Assembly (NCBI GenBank): GCA_964016985.1
Contig: OZ024829.1
Location: forward strand, 73,478,110-73,542,109
From: Anodontia alba
Taxonomy: Eukaryota > Mollusca > Bivalvia > Lucinida > Lucinidae
DNA length: 64,000 nt
Direction: 5' to 3'
The position numbers and the translations under genes were made by a program. The notes under the pieces are model-generated. The model was given only the letters and a program-made list of their open reading frames with translations. It had not been told where the DNA came from and made no database searches. This document shows, piece by piece, positions 11,424 to 23,100 of this stretch (position 1 is the first letter of the stretch; the number at the start of each line of letters is the position of its first letter).

Positions 11424-13430
11424 AAAATATGTTTTACTTTTAAAAACTTCATTTTAAGGTATCTTTTTAGCTCACCTGAGCCAAAGGCTCAGGATGACCT
11501 ATTGTGATCACTCCCCGTCTGTTCGTCATCTGTTGTCCATCTGTCTGTCTGTCCCTCTGTCCATTCACACCTTTGAACAACTTCTCCTCTGGAACCTCCT
11601 GGGCCAAATTTCTTCAAACTTCATGTGGAGCCTTGTGTTAAAGGGAGATTGAAAATTTGTAAAAATGGTCGCAGTCTGTAAATCAAGATGGCCGCCAAGC
11701 TGATATACAGCTCCCATAGACTTATAATGGGAAAAACTTAAAAAATCTTCTTCTCTGAAACCATGAGGCCCACAGCTTATATATTTTGTATGTAGCAATG
11801 TTTAGTGGTCCCCTACATAAATCCTGCCAATCAAACCCCTGGGGTTCAAACTGGCCATGCCCCAGTGGGTCATGAACTCCCATAGACTTGTAATGGGAAA
11901 AACTTAAAGAAATCTTCTTCTATGAAACCATGAGGTCGAGAGCTTATATATTGAGTATGTAGTAATGTGTAGTGGTCCCCTACATAAATCCTGCCAATCA
12001 AGCCGCTGGCTTCGAAACTGGCCACACCCCAGGGGGTCATATGTATACATAGAGCTATATAGCTAAAGAACCTTCAAAAATCTTCTTCTCTGAAACCATG
12101 AGGCAGAGAGCTAACAGATTAAGTATGTAGCTGTGTTTAATGGTCTCCTACATAAATCCTGCCAATCAAGCTCCTTGGGTCCAAACCAGCCATGTTCCGG
12201 GGGTCATTAGCTCCCATAGACTTATAATGGGAAAACTTCAAAACTCTTCTTCTCTGAAACCATGAGGCCCACAGCTTATATATTTAGTGTGTAGCAATGT
12301 TTAATGGTCCCCTACATAAATCTTGCCATCAAGCCCCTGAGTTCTAAACTGGCCACACCTGGGGGTCATTAGCTCCCTTAGACTTGTAATGGAAAAAAAT
12401 TAAAAAATCTTCTTCTCTGAAACCTTGAGGCCCACAGCTTATATATTTAGTATATAGCAATGTTTTGTGGTCCCCTACATAAATCCTGCCAAAGAAGCCC
12501 CTGGGCTCCAAACTGGCCACAACCCAGGGGGTCATATGTTTATATAGAGCTATATAGCTTAAAAAACTTTCAAAAATCTTCTCTGAAACCCAGAGCTAAC
12601 AGATTAAGTATGTAGCGATGTTTGGTGGTCTACTACATAAATCCTGCCAACCATGCCCCTGGGGTCCAAATTGGCCGTGCCCCAGGGGTCATTAGGTCCC
12701 ATAGACTTAAAAAAGTCTTCTTATCTGAAGCCATGAGGCCCACAGCTTATATATTTAGTATGTAGCAATGTGTAGTGGTCCCCTACTTAAATCCTGCCAA
12801 TCAAGCCTCTGGGATCCAAAGTGGCCACACCCCAGGGGTCATATGTTTATGTAGAACTGTGTAGCTAAACAAACTTCAAAAATCATCTTCTCTGAAACCA
12901 TGAGGCCCAGAGCTAACAGATTTAGTATGTAGCAATGTTTGGTGGTCTTCTACATTAATTCTGTGTAGCTAAACAACCTTCAAAAATCATCTTCTCTGAA
13001 ACCATGAGGCCCAGAGCTAACAGATTTAGTATGTAGCAATGTTTGGTGGTCTTCTACATTAATTCTTCTAACCATGCCCCTGGGGTCCCAATTGACCATG
13101 CCCTGGGGGCTATTAGCTCCCATAGACTTATAATGGGAAAACCTTAAAAAAATCTTCTTCTCTGAAACCATGAGGCCCACAGCTCATATATTTAGTATGT
13201 AGCTGTGTTTAGTGGTCCCCTACATAAATCCTGCCAACCATGCCCCTGGGGTTCAAATTGGCCATGCCCCAGAGGTCATTTACTCCCACAGACTTATAAT
13301 GGGAAAAACTTAAAAGATCTTCTTCTCTGAAACCATCAGGCCCACAGCTTATGTATTTAGTATGTAGCAATGTTTAGTGGTCCCCTACATAAATCCTGCC
13401 AATCAAGCCCCTGAAACCTCAACACAAACA
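11424..13430 (+). mobile_element. Helentron-like element a1 with ~165-bp array
   Basis: The element 5' end is at 11469 (AGCTCACCTGAG, then hairpin GAGCC-AAA-GGCTC), followed by 'ctgtctgtctgtccc'. Monomers of about 165 bp follow ('ctcccatagacttataatgg', 'catgaggcccacagctta', 'cctacataaatcctgcc'). The 3' hairpin end seen in other copies is missing. At 13411-13430 the array meets 'aaacctcaacacaaacaaa', the tail of a severely truncated S1 element. All open frames here come from the repeat. Confidence 0.65.
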
Positions 13431-16050
13431 AATCAATGTGATCACATATTACATCATTTTATTTAATGTTTACTTTTTCTTTTAAAAGACAATCAGTGAC
13501 AAGCAAAATAGTACCATATCGCTTATGGGAGATATCAGTCTATGCATTAAAACAGTTATTCCTGTTGGCCAAAAGCAATTTCTAAGTCCCGCAAAATCTG
13601 CCCAGTAAACATTGTGTAGATTCTCATGGGAACATTGTGTAGGTTCTCATGGGACTGTTCAGATGCATCCCAGGCAAAAGTATGCAATTTTGGGATGTTC
13701 ATGTTTCAAGTATAAATTAAAAAGTTACATTTTGGCTTGCATGAAGAAACCGCGTGTTTGTAACGGTGACATCACGTGAACTTGTGGCAGAAAACCACGT
13801 TGTGGGAAAAATGAACTTATTACCATGTTAAATTGCAGAGCTTTCCCTAGTCAGAAATATATTAGAAACAGGCAAATATTGAAAATAGAACCAAATTACA
13901 CTGATTAGTTTTACACTGATTATTTTTCTGCATATTCAAGCAGCAGATAAAAACTTCCGCATGTAAACAAGACCCAGACTTTTTTCTTAGCATATGTCGA
14001 TCACAACACCGTGCAAAGTAAACATTGAAATGATGTTTTGCGGGAAGCTCAGCACAGAGGTCCATAATCAGAATGTGCAGGTATATTTCCTATATAATTT
14101 TGTGATAGCATTGATAAATGTTTCATTTCACTAACAATAACATGCAATATCAATAACAAACTTTTTGGGTGGGGGTGGGAAACCAAATTTGGTATTTCTT
14201 GAGAAATGTTCTTTGAATCATTTACCAAAAAATAACACAAAAATATAAATATCTACCCTACTTGCAGCAAAAAATTTACCACTGAAATAAAAAGTTAAGA
14301 AAAGAAAGAATGCTTTATTTTAATAAATTTAAAGTTTGGCGGTGTTCACGGTGCAGGTAAAGTAGGTTGGGATTGTCACGCCTCTCTGATCTTGGAACAT
14401 GTCTCTCTAATTTCCCATGAGGGAGATTTGATGTCTCCCTATTTTTCTGGGCTGACGGTGGGCAGACTTTTGTCTTACCTTTCCTTTGCCTTTGGGTAAG
14501 TATTAAATGTGCCAATATCTGCACAATAAGGCCAGATAAAAAAAAAACAAAAAAACTATGTGTGTTTAGGGTAAAGTAACTCTACCTAAATTTTGTAGTG
14601 AAACCCAAGATCTTTTTCAGATTTTCTGGAAATTATTATAAAACTGTAGTTTCAGAGATTAATTTTCTGCATGTCTGTATAAAAAAGAAAAAAAATATGT
14701 TCCTACTCTATCCATTACCCAAAACACACACATTTTTTATTTGGTCTAATTGAAGAACAAACTGGGATAAACTGAAATCATTGAAATATGGCGCAAAGAA
14801 AAAAATCTCACACAGTTTTGTTAAATCTCACTTAAATTTTTCACAGGTTTCACAGATCATCATAGTGAACTGATGGCATGTATGCTTCATCATAATGAAC
14901 ACATGCACGTTGACTGTAGTTATAACATTGTCAGATAGATAAAATTTGGACTTTAATGCAATCAGTGTTCAAAATTATCATTGGCCATTAAATCACATAA
15001 TAAATTATTTTAAACAATAATTCATTGTTATAAAAACTATAAAATTACTTGTATATATTAAGCATATAAAAATCAATCAAAAAAAGAAAAAAAAAAACTC
15101 TGCTCAAAACTGGATGTAAAAGTCATTCAAAATTATTACAAAATCATCCTTTTTAAAAATGCCCAGACCTATCATAAAGTAATTTATAACTTCTGTTGTA
15201 AAACAAAAAGCTGATAAAGTCAGTTTGTCTTCCTGCTGGTCTGACAGGTATAACATGATGCCAAAATTAGTGGAAGATGTTTAGTGTAATTTCAATAATT
15301 ATGATGCCAATCATTATTGCCTGGTTTTCACATCATGATGTATGATGCGAGGAGTCACAATAAAAGGAAGTCAATCTGTAAGCACTGCAAAACTTCGTAA
15401 GAAAGAGAATTCTGTAAAATTTTGGTGTTTCCCTTGAAGAAGGGGGCACTGCCCCCTAAAATTTGGATATGAAGTTAACTTACTAATGTTTTATTTTTTT
15501 ATCCTTGAGGACTCAGTATTTCGAAGAATTTTGATAGAGCTGAGACAACCCTGTCAGAAATGTATCAGTTCTTCTTAAGGTAAGAGCTTTCTGATCACAT
15601 CAAATGCAGTTGTTTAAGTCACTTTTAAATTTTATTTACTTTCTGTTTAAGGGCTTTTTTAAATAAGCACTATTAAAATTTCTCTGTAAGTGGTGAGAGA
15701 ATTATTCATAAAGTGTTCCCTATGCAAGTTCTACAGCCAGTACTTTAAGCACCACCAGAAAATTGTTATTAAGTATTTCTTCCAGTACTGTAAGCACTAC
15801 CACAGAATAGTTCACTAACAAAAGTACCAAAAGTAATAGTTTTGGTTATTCATTTGCTTTTTTATGCCTCCAGAAGTTGTAGGGACATATATGGTTTTGG
15901 GTCATTTGTCTGGTAGTCCTTAGGCTAAGACCAAGATTTGGCCCAGATCTGTAGCTTAATATGCCCTGAAAAACAGACATTTCAAAGGGTACCCAATTTT
16001 GGCAAACTTAAATCAAGTTTTGTAGTAAAACAAAGTTAGAAGTGCAATAT
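13431..16050. other. Unrecognised non-coding DNA
   Basis: AT-rich sequence with no array and no protein similarity that I recognise. The only exon-like object is 15510-15579 (see rejected items). A degenerate 5' hairpin of the CC-stem-GG type begins near 15867 ('tatgcctccagaagttgt'). Confidence 0.5.
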
Positions 16051-16052
16051 AC

Positions 16053-16271
16053 CTACACATTAACCTCTTTATAACACCTTACATTATAACACATTCTTGG
16101 ATATATTACGGCTCAAAGATGGATCCCAAAAATGTATAGAATAAATAGAAAAATGATCATATAGAGTCCATTTTCTATAAAATTTATATATTTTGTTTGG
16201 ATATAACATGGTTATTTAACTGGTTTATGCATTGGACTCCAGCGATAAGGTTTTAAAGAGGTTTCGGTGTA
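16053..16271. mobile_element. Short MITE with ~28-bp TIRs
   Basis: The left end 'taacctctttataacacctt' is matched by the reverse complement of the right end 'aaggttttaaagaggtttcg'. TA-rich flanks are compatible with a Tc1/mariner or pogo derivative. No coding capacity. Confidence 0.5.
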
Positions 16272-17970
16272 TATATTTGAAATCAGCAATTTTTTGAAAG
16301 ATGACAAATGTTATATGCAGGCAATATGGACAATATCTACTGATAAACAAGCTTTGTTGATAACAACAAAAATAGTCCCGTGAAAATGTAATATTAAGCA
16401 TGTACAGTAGTCCATATAGACTTTCTGTATATAGACCTTGGGCCAGCTATAGAACCCCTCCCCCAGGGGAAGTTCTATACACTATGATTATCTAAAACTA
16501 CATTATATAAGAAACAAAATGACACATATAAGCCCTCTGGCCACTGGGGTGTTTTTGTTTAATAGCCATTTTATCATCGTTACCCTCAAAACAAGAAAAG
16601 TACTTTGGTGTAAATACTAACATATCCATATTCTTACTTACTAGCATGCTAATATGAATTTAATAGATGCTACCTATATCCGTGCGACCAAATTATCATC
16701 ACATGCTTCATAGGTGGGTTGGCCAGATCTAACTGAATTTGATTTCAGACCTCACTTGACTTCTAATTCACTGCATGAATTGCATCAACAATATTTCAGT
16801 AGTTCAGAGACATTGCCACCGAATTTGTGGGATTTTTACCTGACCCGATCACATGAATTCCGGCCCTGCTTAGTTACTAGAAGCTCTGCCATGGAGGCTT
16901 TAGGCAGCCCATCTATTTCGCTGGCCCTGATGGGCAGGGGCCATGGTTTCCAAATACCGAAAACTAGTGTAAGTCGATGACAGGTACAATGACAATATAC
17001 TGTCGTTCGCTTACCTGTGTCGAAGTTTTTTAAGATTATCATGTGAAAAGAGCGTAAAGTCTATGTGTTACCTAAAAATCTACATCAAAGTGTACTTTGT
17101 GCACAAAATGAATCATGCTTAGCTTGTAAATAGATGGAGAACGGATAGAAATAAAATTTGAAATGGAGACAAAATTAAAAATGGCTGCGATCGCAAATTT
17201 TGTAGGCTGACGTCATAAGTCTCGTGATTCAACCCCTTGCAATTGGAATACTTGGTGTTATTGGTTATTTTGTTGCTATTATCGGCACCGGCTGCCATGT
17301 CAATAGTCTCTGCCAAATCATGGAATGCTTATTGTTTTTCAGGATAAGCACTGAATCACCCAAGCATTTATTGGACCATCACATTTTTGGTCACACCCAT
17401 CACTGGTCACATTGGTTGTCTATAGTAGTGCGTCTGCATGCCGAACTGCTCCGCGGTTCAGGGAACTGCAGTTCCCGTGGGACACACTTATTAGCTACCA
17501 ATGCATGTGGTTTTAGAGACAGGTATCTTAATAGGATGAACTGTCAATGACTTGAGATATCACTGTTACATAAACCTCATATACAAGTTTCCTGATACAA
17601 CACTTTGGAAGACTATGACCAGTCAGTGACTAGAAATTTAATCTAATGCTGTTATACAATAGCTAAACACTATATGTTTTCCTTTGTACATCAAGAAATG
17701 AAAATAAGCAAGCTTTGATAAGCAAATGTCATAATGAACAATAGTTACTTAATAACAGCCTTAACTTCTTTTCTGAAAAATATCGTTATTTCAACTTCCT
17801 GAACATATTTTTTGTTGTGGTTGCAATTAGTAAAATGTATTTAACTAGAAGGATTGGTTTAATGCATTAATGCTATGAATAAATGGTTTATACATTTCTT
17901 AATATACATAATTATGATACTTTTTGAGTGATACTTTATTTACATAGTATAACTGGCTGTTGATACTTTA
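16272..17970. other. Unrecognised non-coding DNA
   Basis: Open frames at 16714-16980 and 17224-17550 have no recognisable domain and no supported splice context. A small hairpin surrounds 16448-16480 ('atagaacccctcccccagg' and its complement). Confidence 0.45.
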
Positions 17971-17973
17971 TAC

Positions 17974-19366
17974 TTGCTAGATCAAAAATAGCTAAGATCG
18001 TTCCAATCAGAAATCCAAGATGGCCACCATGGCGGCCATCTTGAAAATCTATTTTTCACTTCTCCTGAACTGGCAAATTGACTTGAAACTTGGTAGGAAG
18101 CATCAGGGTGACTAAAATAGCTAAAATTGTTCAAACGATCAGAAATCCAAGATCTTGAAAGTCTATTTTTCCTTCCTTCTCCTGAACCCAAAGGCTATTT
18201 AACTTGAAACTTGATAGGAAGCATCAAGGTGACTTGTAGATAAAAAATAGCTAAAATCGTTCCGATCAGAAATCCAAGATGACCACCATGTCTTGAAAAT
18301 CTATTTTTAGGTCATCTGAGCACAAAGTGCTTATGGTGAGCTATTGTGATTTGTCAATGTCCGTCGTGTGTCGTTCATTGTGCGGCGTCAACAATTGCTT
18401 TAAAAACCTTCTCCTCCTACACCCCAGAGCCAGTGGACTGGAAACTTGGTAGGAAGCATCGGGGTGACGTAGATCAAAAATAGCTAAAATCATTGCGATC
18501 GGATATCCAAGATGGCCGCCATCAAGAAAATCTATTTTACGCTTCTTTTCCTTGACCAAAAGGCCAATTGACTGGAAACTTGGTAGGAAGCATCATGGTG
18601 ACTTGTAAATCAAAAATAGCTAAAATCGTTCCGATCAGAAATCCAAGATGGCCGTCATCTTGAAACTCTATTTTTTGCTTCTTCTCCTAAACCCAAAAGC
18701 CTATTGACTCGAAATTTGGTAGGAAGCATCGTGGTGACTTATAGATCAAAGATAGCTAAAATCGTTCCAATCTGAAATCTAAGATGGCCGCATGGCGGCC
18801 ATCTTGAAAATCTATTTTTCACTTCTTCTCCTGAACTGAAAGGCCAACTGACTCAAAACTTGGTAGGAAGCATTGGGGTGACTTCTAGATCAAAAATAGC
18901 TAAAATTGTTCTAATCCGAAATCCAAGAGGCAGCCATCTTAAAAATCTATTTTTAGCTTTTTCTCCTAAACTGAAAAACCAATTGACTGGAAACTATGTA
19001 GGAAGCATCGGGGTGACTTATTGGTCAAAATAGCTAAAATCTTTCTGAATGGAAACCCAAAACCATGGCAGCCATCTTAAAAATCTATTTTTTACTTTTT
19101 CTCCTAAACCGAAAGACTTATTGACTTGAAACTTGATAGGAAGCATCAGGGTGACTTATAGATCAAAAATAGCTAAAATTGTCCCTATTGGAAATCCAAC
19201 ATGGCCACCATTTGCTTCTTCTCATGAAGCGAAAGGCCAATTGACTCGAAACTTGGTAGGAAGCATTTGGGTGACTTGTAGATCAAAAATAGCTAAAATC
19301 ATTTTGATTGGAAATCCAAGATGGCCACCATGGCTGCCATCTTGAAAATCTATTTTTTTACGTAGA
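17974..19366 (+). mobile_element. 'gatggccgccatc' ~137-bp arrays, with one Helentron-like 5' end (a2)
   Basis: Monomers of about 137 bp repeat 'tagatcaaaaatagctaaaa', 'aaatccaagatggcc', 'ttcttctcctgaac' and 'gaaacttggtaggaagcatc'. At 18309 a fresh element start interrupts the array (aggtcatctgagCACAAAGTGC, then 'ggtgagctattgtgattt'). So at least two element copies are juxtaposed. Neither has a 3' hairpin end here. Confidence 0.65.
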
Positions 19367-19589
19367 CTTATACAGGATGGCTCCATTCTAAGTATTGAAG
19401 CAGAAATAAGAAAAATGCCATAGATTATCATTACCCATGCCAATGACTTTAAGGTCTATGAAACACACTTTGAGTTTTTTGTGTCATAACTTTTATGTTA
19501 ACATATTTAAAGAGCTCATATTTTTCTAACAAAATGATATATTTAGTTAATATTTGGTATGATGTTAGATATCAAACCAACGTATCCAA

Positions 19590-20148
19590 ATTTCCCTCTG
19601 TTTGTTTGTTTATTCATTCATCCGTCTGTTCATCAGGCCTTCAAACGCCATAAGAGGGGCTGATTTACCATAAAAGTTAACATGCATACATTGCAACTTT
19701 TGCTTTAAAAGACTTCTCCTCTGAAACTGCTGGACAGATTTTTCAATAATTTCACAAGAATGTTCCTTGGGTGATCCTCTACCAAAATTGTTCAAACCAT
19801 CTTGCTCTGCTGAACAAGGGGGCAGCCAGAGCTAAAAATAAAAGAAAAAAACTAAGACACCATGGGATCTTGCTTCTGTCAAGCACCCCATCCCCCCCCC
19901 CCCCCCCTTCCTAAGGCCTATAATACAGTACAAGCCAACATGATTTTATCTGTGCCAAGCACCATCACATTCCTCCCAAGGCCTGTATAACACAGTTCTT
20001 AAACCTCCAGCCTGTTCATCTGAAAACATTCATTTTCAACAAATTTTAAACATACATAGTCCTATGAAGAGAAACCATAGTCTTTTAGAATATACTAGAG
20101 ACAATGACACTCAGGTGAGCGAATTAGGGCCCTCTGGGCCCTCATGTT
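19590..20148 (+). mobile_element. Helentron-like fragment a3 with 3' end
   Basis: The sequence contains 'cttctcctctgaaactgctg' and ends with TCAGGTGAGCGAAT followed by the hairpin AGGGCCC-TCT-GGGCCCT (20126-20142). The terminal CTTGTT is changed to CATGTT. A C-run lies at 19892-19907. The 5' end is not clear. Confidence 0.5.
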
Positions 20149-23100
20149 TGCTTCTTCTCCTGAACCGAAATGCCAGTTGACTCGAAACTTGGTAGGAAGC
20201 ATCAGGGTGACTTGTAGATTAAAAATAGCAAAAATCTTTCCGATCAGAAGTCCAAGATCTTGAAAATCAATTTTTCGCTTCTTCTCCTGAACCAAAAAGG
20301 CCAGTTGACTCCAAACTTGGTAGGAAGCTTTGGGGTGACTTGTAGATTGAAAATGGCGGCCATCTTGAAAATCTATTTTTGGCTTCTTCTCCTGAACGGA
20401 AAGGCTAATGGACTTGAAACTTGGTACGAAGCATCGGGGTGACTTGTAGATCAAAAGTAGCTAAAATCGTTCCTATCGGAAATCCAAGATGGCCACTATG
20501 GGGGCATCTTGAAAATCTATTTTTCTCTTCTTCTCCTGAACCGAAAGGCCAGCTGCCTTGAAACTTGGTAGAAATCATCAAAGGTGACTTGTAGATCAAA
20601 GACAGCTCAAATCGTTCCAATCGGAAATCCAAGGTGGCTGTCTTGAAAAACTATTTTTCGCTTCTTCTCCTGAACTGAAAGGCCACTTGACTCGAAACTA
20701 GGTAGGAAGCATCAGGCTGACTTGTAGATAAAAAAAAAAAAAAAAAAAAAAAAATTGTTCCGGTTGGAAATCCAAGATGGCCGCTTCTTCTCCTGAACCG
20801 AAAGGCCAATTGACTCGAAATTTGGTAGCCCATACCAAAAAAAAGTACAAAATAAGCACATTTTTTGGGTACAAAATAAGCACAAAATAGGCACAAAATA
20901 AGTATACCTTTTTTGTATAGAAATGGCCCACTATCTGAAACATGGGCCAAATTGATACAAAATAGGTACATCTATAGAATATACCTATTTTGTACTTTAA
21001 GCTTTATATATCTTTACATGTACCTAAAAAGTACTCTGTGTGCCTAGAATGTACCCAGTGTACCTAAAATGTGCCTGGGTACCTAGACTGTACCTTGTGT
21101 ACCCTGTATGTACCCACAGTACCAAAAATGTACCTGAAATACCTAAAATGTGCTTGAGTACCTAGACTGTACCTGGTGTACCCTGTATGTACCAACAGTA
21201 CCTAAAATGTACCTGGTGTACACTGAAATACCTATAGTACCTAAAATATACTTGAAATACATGTACCTAAAATATGCCTGGGTACCCAGAATGTACCTGG
21301 TGTACCCTGTATGTACCTGCAGTACCTAAAATGTACCTGGTATATCCTGAATGTGCCTGCAGTACCCAAAATGTACCTGAGATACCTAAAATGTGCCTGG
21401 GTACCTAGAATGTACCTGGTATACCCTGTATGTACCTACAGTACCTAAAGTGTACCTGGTATACCCTTAATATACCTACAGTACCTAAAATGTACCTGGT
21501 GTACCCTAAATATACCTACAGTACCAAAAATGTACCCATACTTCACTGTACATGTACTTACAACAAACATGATCATCATGTGTACCTTAAATGTACTCCA
21601 TGTGCCTAATATGTGCCAAAGGTACCTAATATGTGCTCAAAGTGCCTAATATGTACCCAGAAGTACATTTTAGGTACACAGTTTCAGGTACATTTTAAGC
21701 ACACTATAAAATGTGCCTAAAATGAACCTTAGGTAGATAGGTAACATGACTATTGACCAATCACATTTCACCTACCTGATGTTTGCAGGTACATTATGGG
21801 CACCTATTTGCCTCATAATTATTGGAATAATGTTGAAGGGCTGTAAACACCAAACTGATGCAGATGAAAGGAACAAAAAGTTGTCCCCTTTTAAGCCCTT
21901 TTTTGCTAAATTTATATTCCAACTGTTCTTTACCTTTCACTATTTGAGACCTGCTGGCTTAGTCAGCTACAGATTGGATTCCTATCATGGCATTGAAGAG
22001 GTTGCAAAATTGATGCATGTCATGGCCACATATCATTCAACATAATTTCTAAACCCATTCTGTGTATAAAACGAAATTTGTATGCGCAAACTAGTTCTGG
22101 ATATCAAAAACTGAATTATGGACATTTATTATAATAATAAAAATAAAAAATGAATTATGGATTTATTCTACTGTCAGTTCAAAGGCGGTTGTCCAGGTGT
22201 TAGTCTTACTCTTTGTTGCTTTGTGGTTTATTCTACAAGGCAATTTGTTCTACATCTTGCCTTGTGTTATTTTATTCTTGTGTTTTTCAGTCATTTTAGC
22301 ATTGCGATTACCTTGCTTGGGGAAAGAGAGAGCTAATCTTAGAGCTTTTCATATGTTTGTTCAATTTGCACTTGTTTGGTTTTGTCTGTTTCCTCTTCCT
22401 CTTGGTGTCTGGGAAGGGCTGGGACTTGTGATTGTGGCACTCCCTGGACTTCTCTTTCCTTTTTTTTGACTAAATATTTGCTCAGAACACCATATATACA
22501 TGTATAGGAAATCATTTTGGGTGTCTGAGACAAGCATTGTCGACTCCTCAACACATCTTGCCACTTGACATCATAATCATATCCTATTTAAATTCAGTAA
22601 AAGACTTTTGAAAGCACTGCAAATTTAAACATACACACATCCTGTATTTAGACTCACATACTTGACTTTTATTCCTTGAAATTAATACATCCAATCTTTA
22701 ATTTAGCTCACAAGCATGATAGAGGACTTCAATATTATTAAGGGGCTTATCATAAACCAATATATGCATTTTACTTACAATTTCTATTAACAGACAGTCT
22801 GACTGCTGAAATTTTCAGTCACAGATCCATGGAAAATGAAATATACACTTGAACAGAGTGGAAAATACAATGAAAGTAGTAGCAACTGTACAAACTTGTA
22901 TATGCATGCTTCTTTAAATGTAGTAAAAATAAATTCTCCTTACCTTAATACATTACCTTACATATTATATAAAGTTAAATCCTTCACATATTCTACATGT
23001 TTACTTCTCTATCTCTGTCTCTAAAATGGGCATTTCAGCACCGATCCAGATGTTTTTGGTCCAAGTATGTGGTCATAAATCTGATTTTCCTCAGAAAAAT

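Larger units (their letters stand above)
4850..11445 (+). mobile_element. Decayed DIRS-like retrotransposon with inverted terminal repeats
   Basis: The two ends are inverted copies of each other. The left ITR (about 4884-4985) reads 'ttaacctatagataat', 'ataccttccacagaaaaaat' and 'cccatacagtcttaatcc'. The right ITR (11321-11419) contains the same words reverse-complemented, and similarity continues about 25 bp further out on both sides. Between them, 5212-7575 holds gag and reverse-transcriptase remnants of DIRS type. The rest of the element (RNase H, methyltransferase, tyrosine recombinase) is absent, and a LINE occupies that place. Inverted terminal repeats, rather than direct LTRs, are a classical DIRS feature. 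Confidence 0.75.

Noticed and set aside
15510..15579. Exon-like 70-bp segment bounded by 'atccttgag' and AAG|gtaaga, open in one frame (LSISKNFDRAETTLSEMYQ)
   Set aside because: The splice context is plausible, but the peptide does not match the expected upstream RasGRF region or any family I recognise. A 70-bp match to splice consensus is easily found by chance.
17224..17550. 108-residue frame with hydrophobic start
   Set aside because: No domain, no splice or start context, and the codon pattern is not distinguishable from surrounding non-coding DNA.
22197..22469. 90-residue hydrophobic frame in element C, partly shared with copy 2 (55804-56037)
   Set aside because: Copy 2 is frame-shifted, there is no known domain, and the conservation is explained by recent common ancestry of the two element copies.
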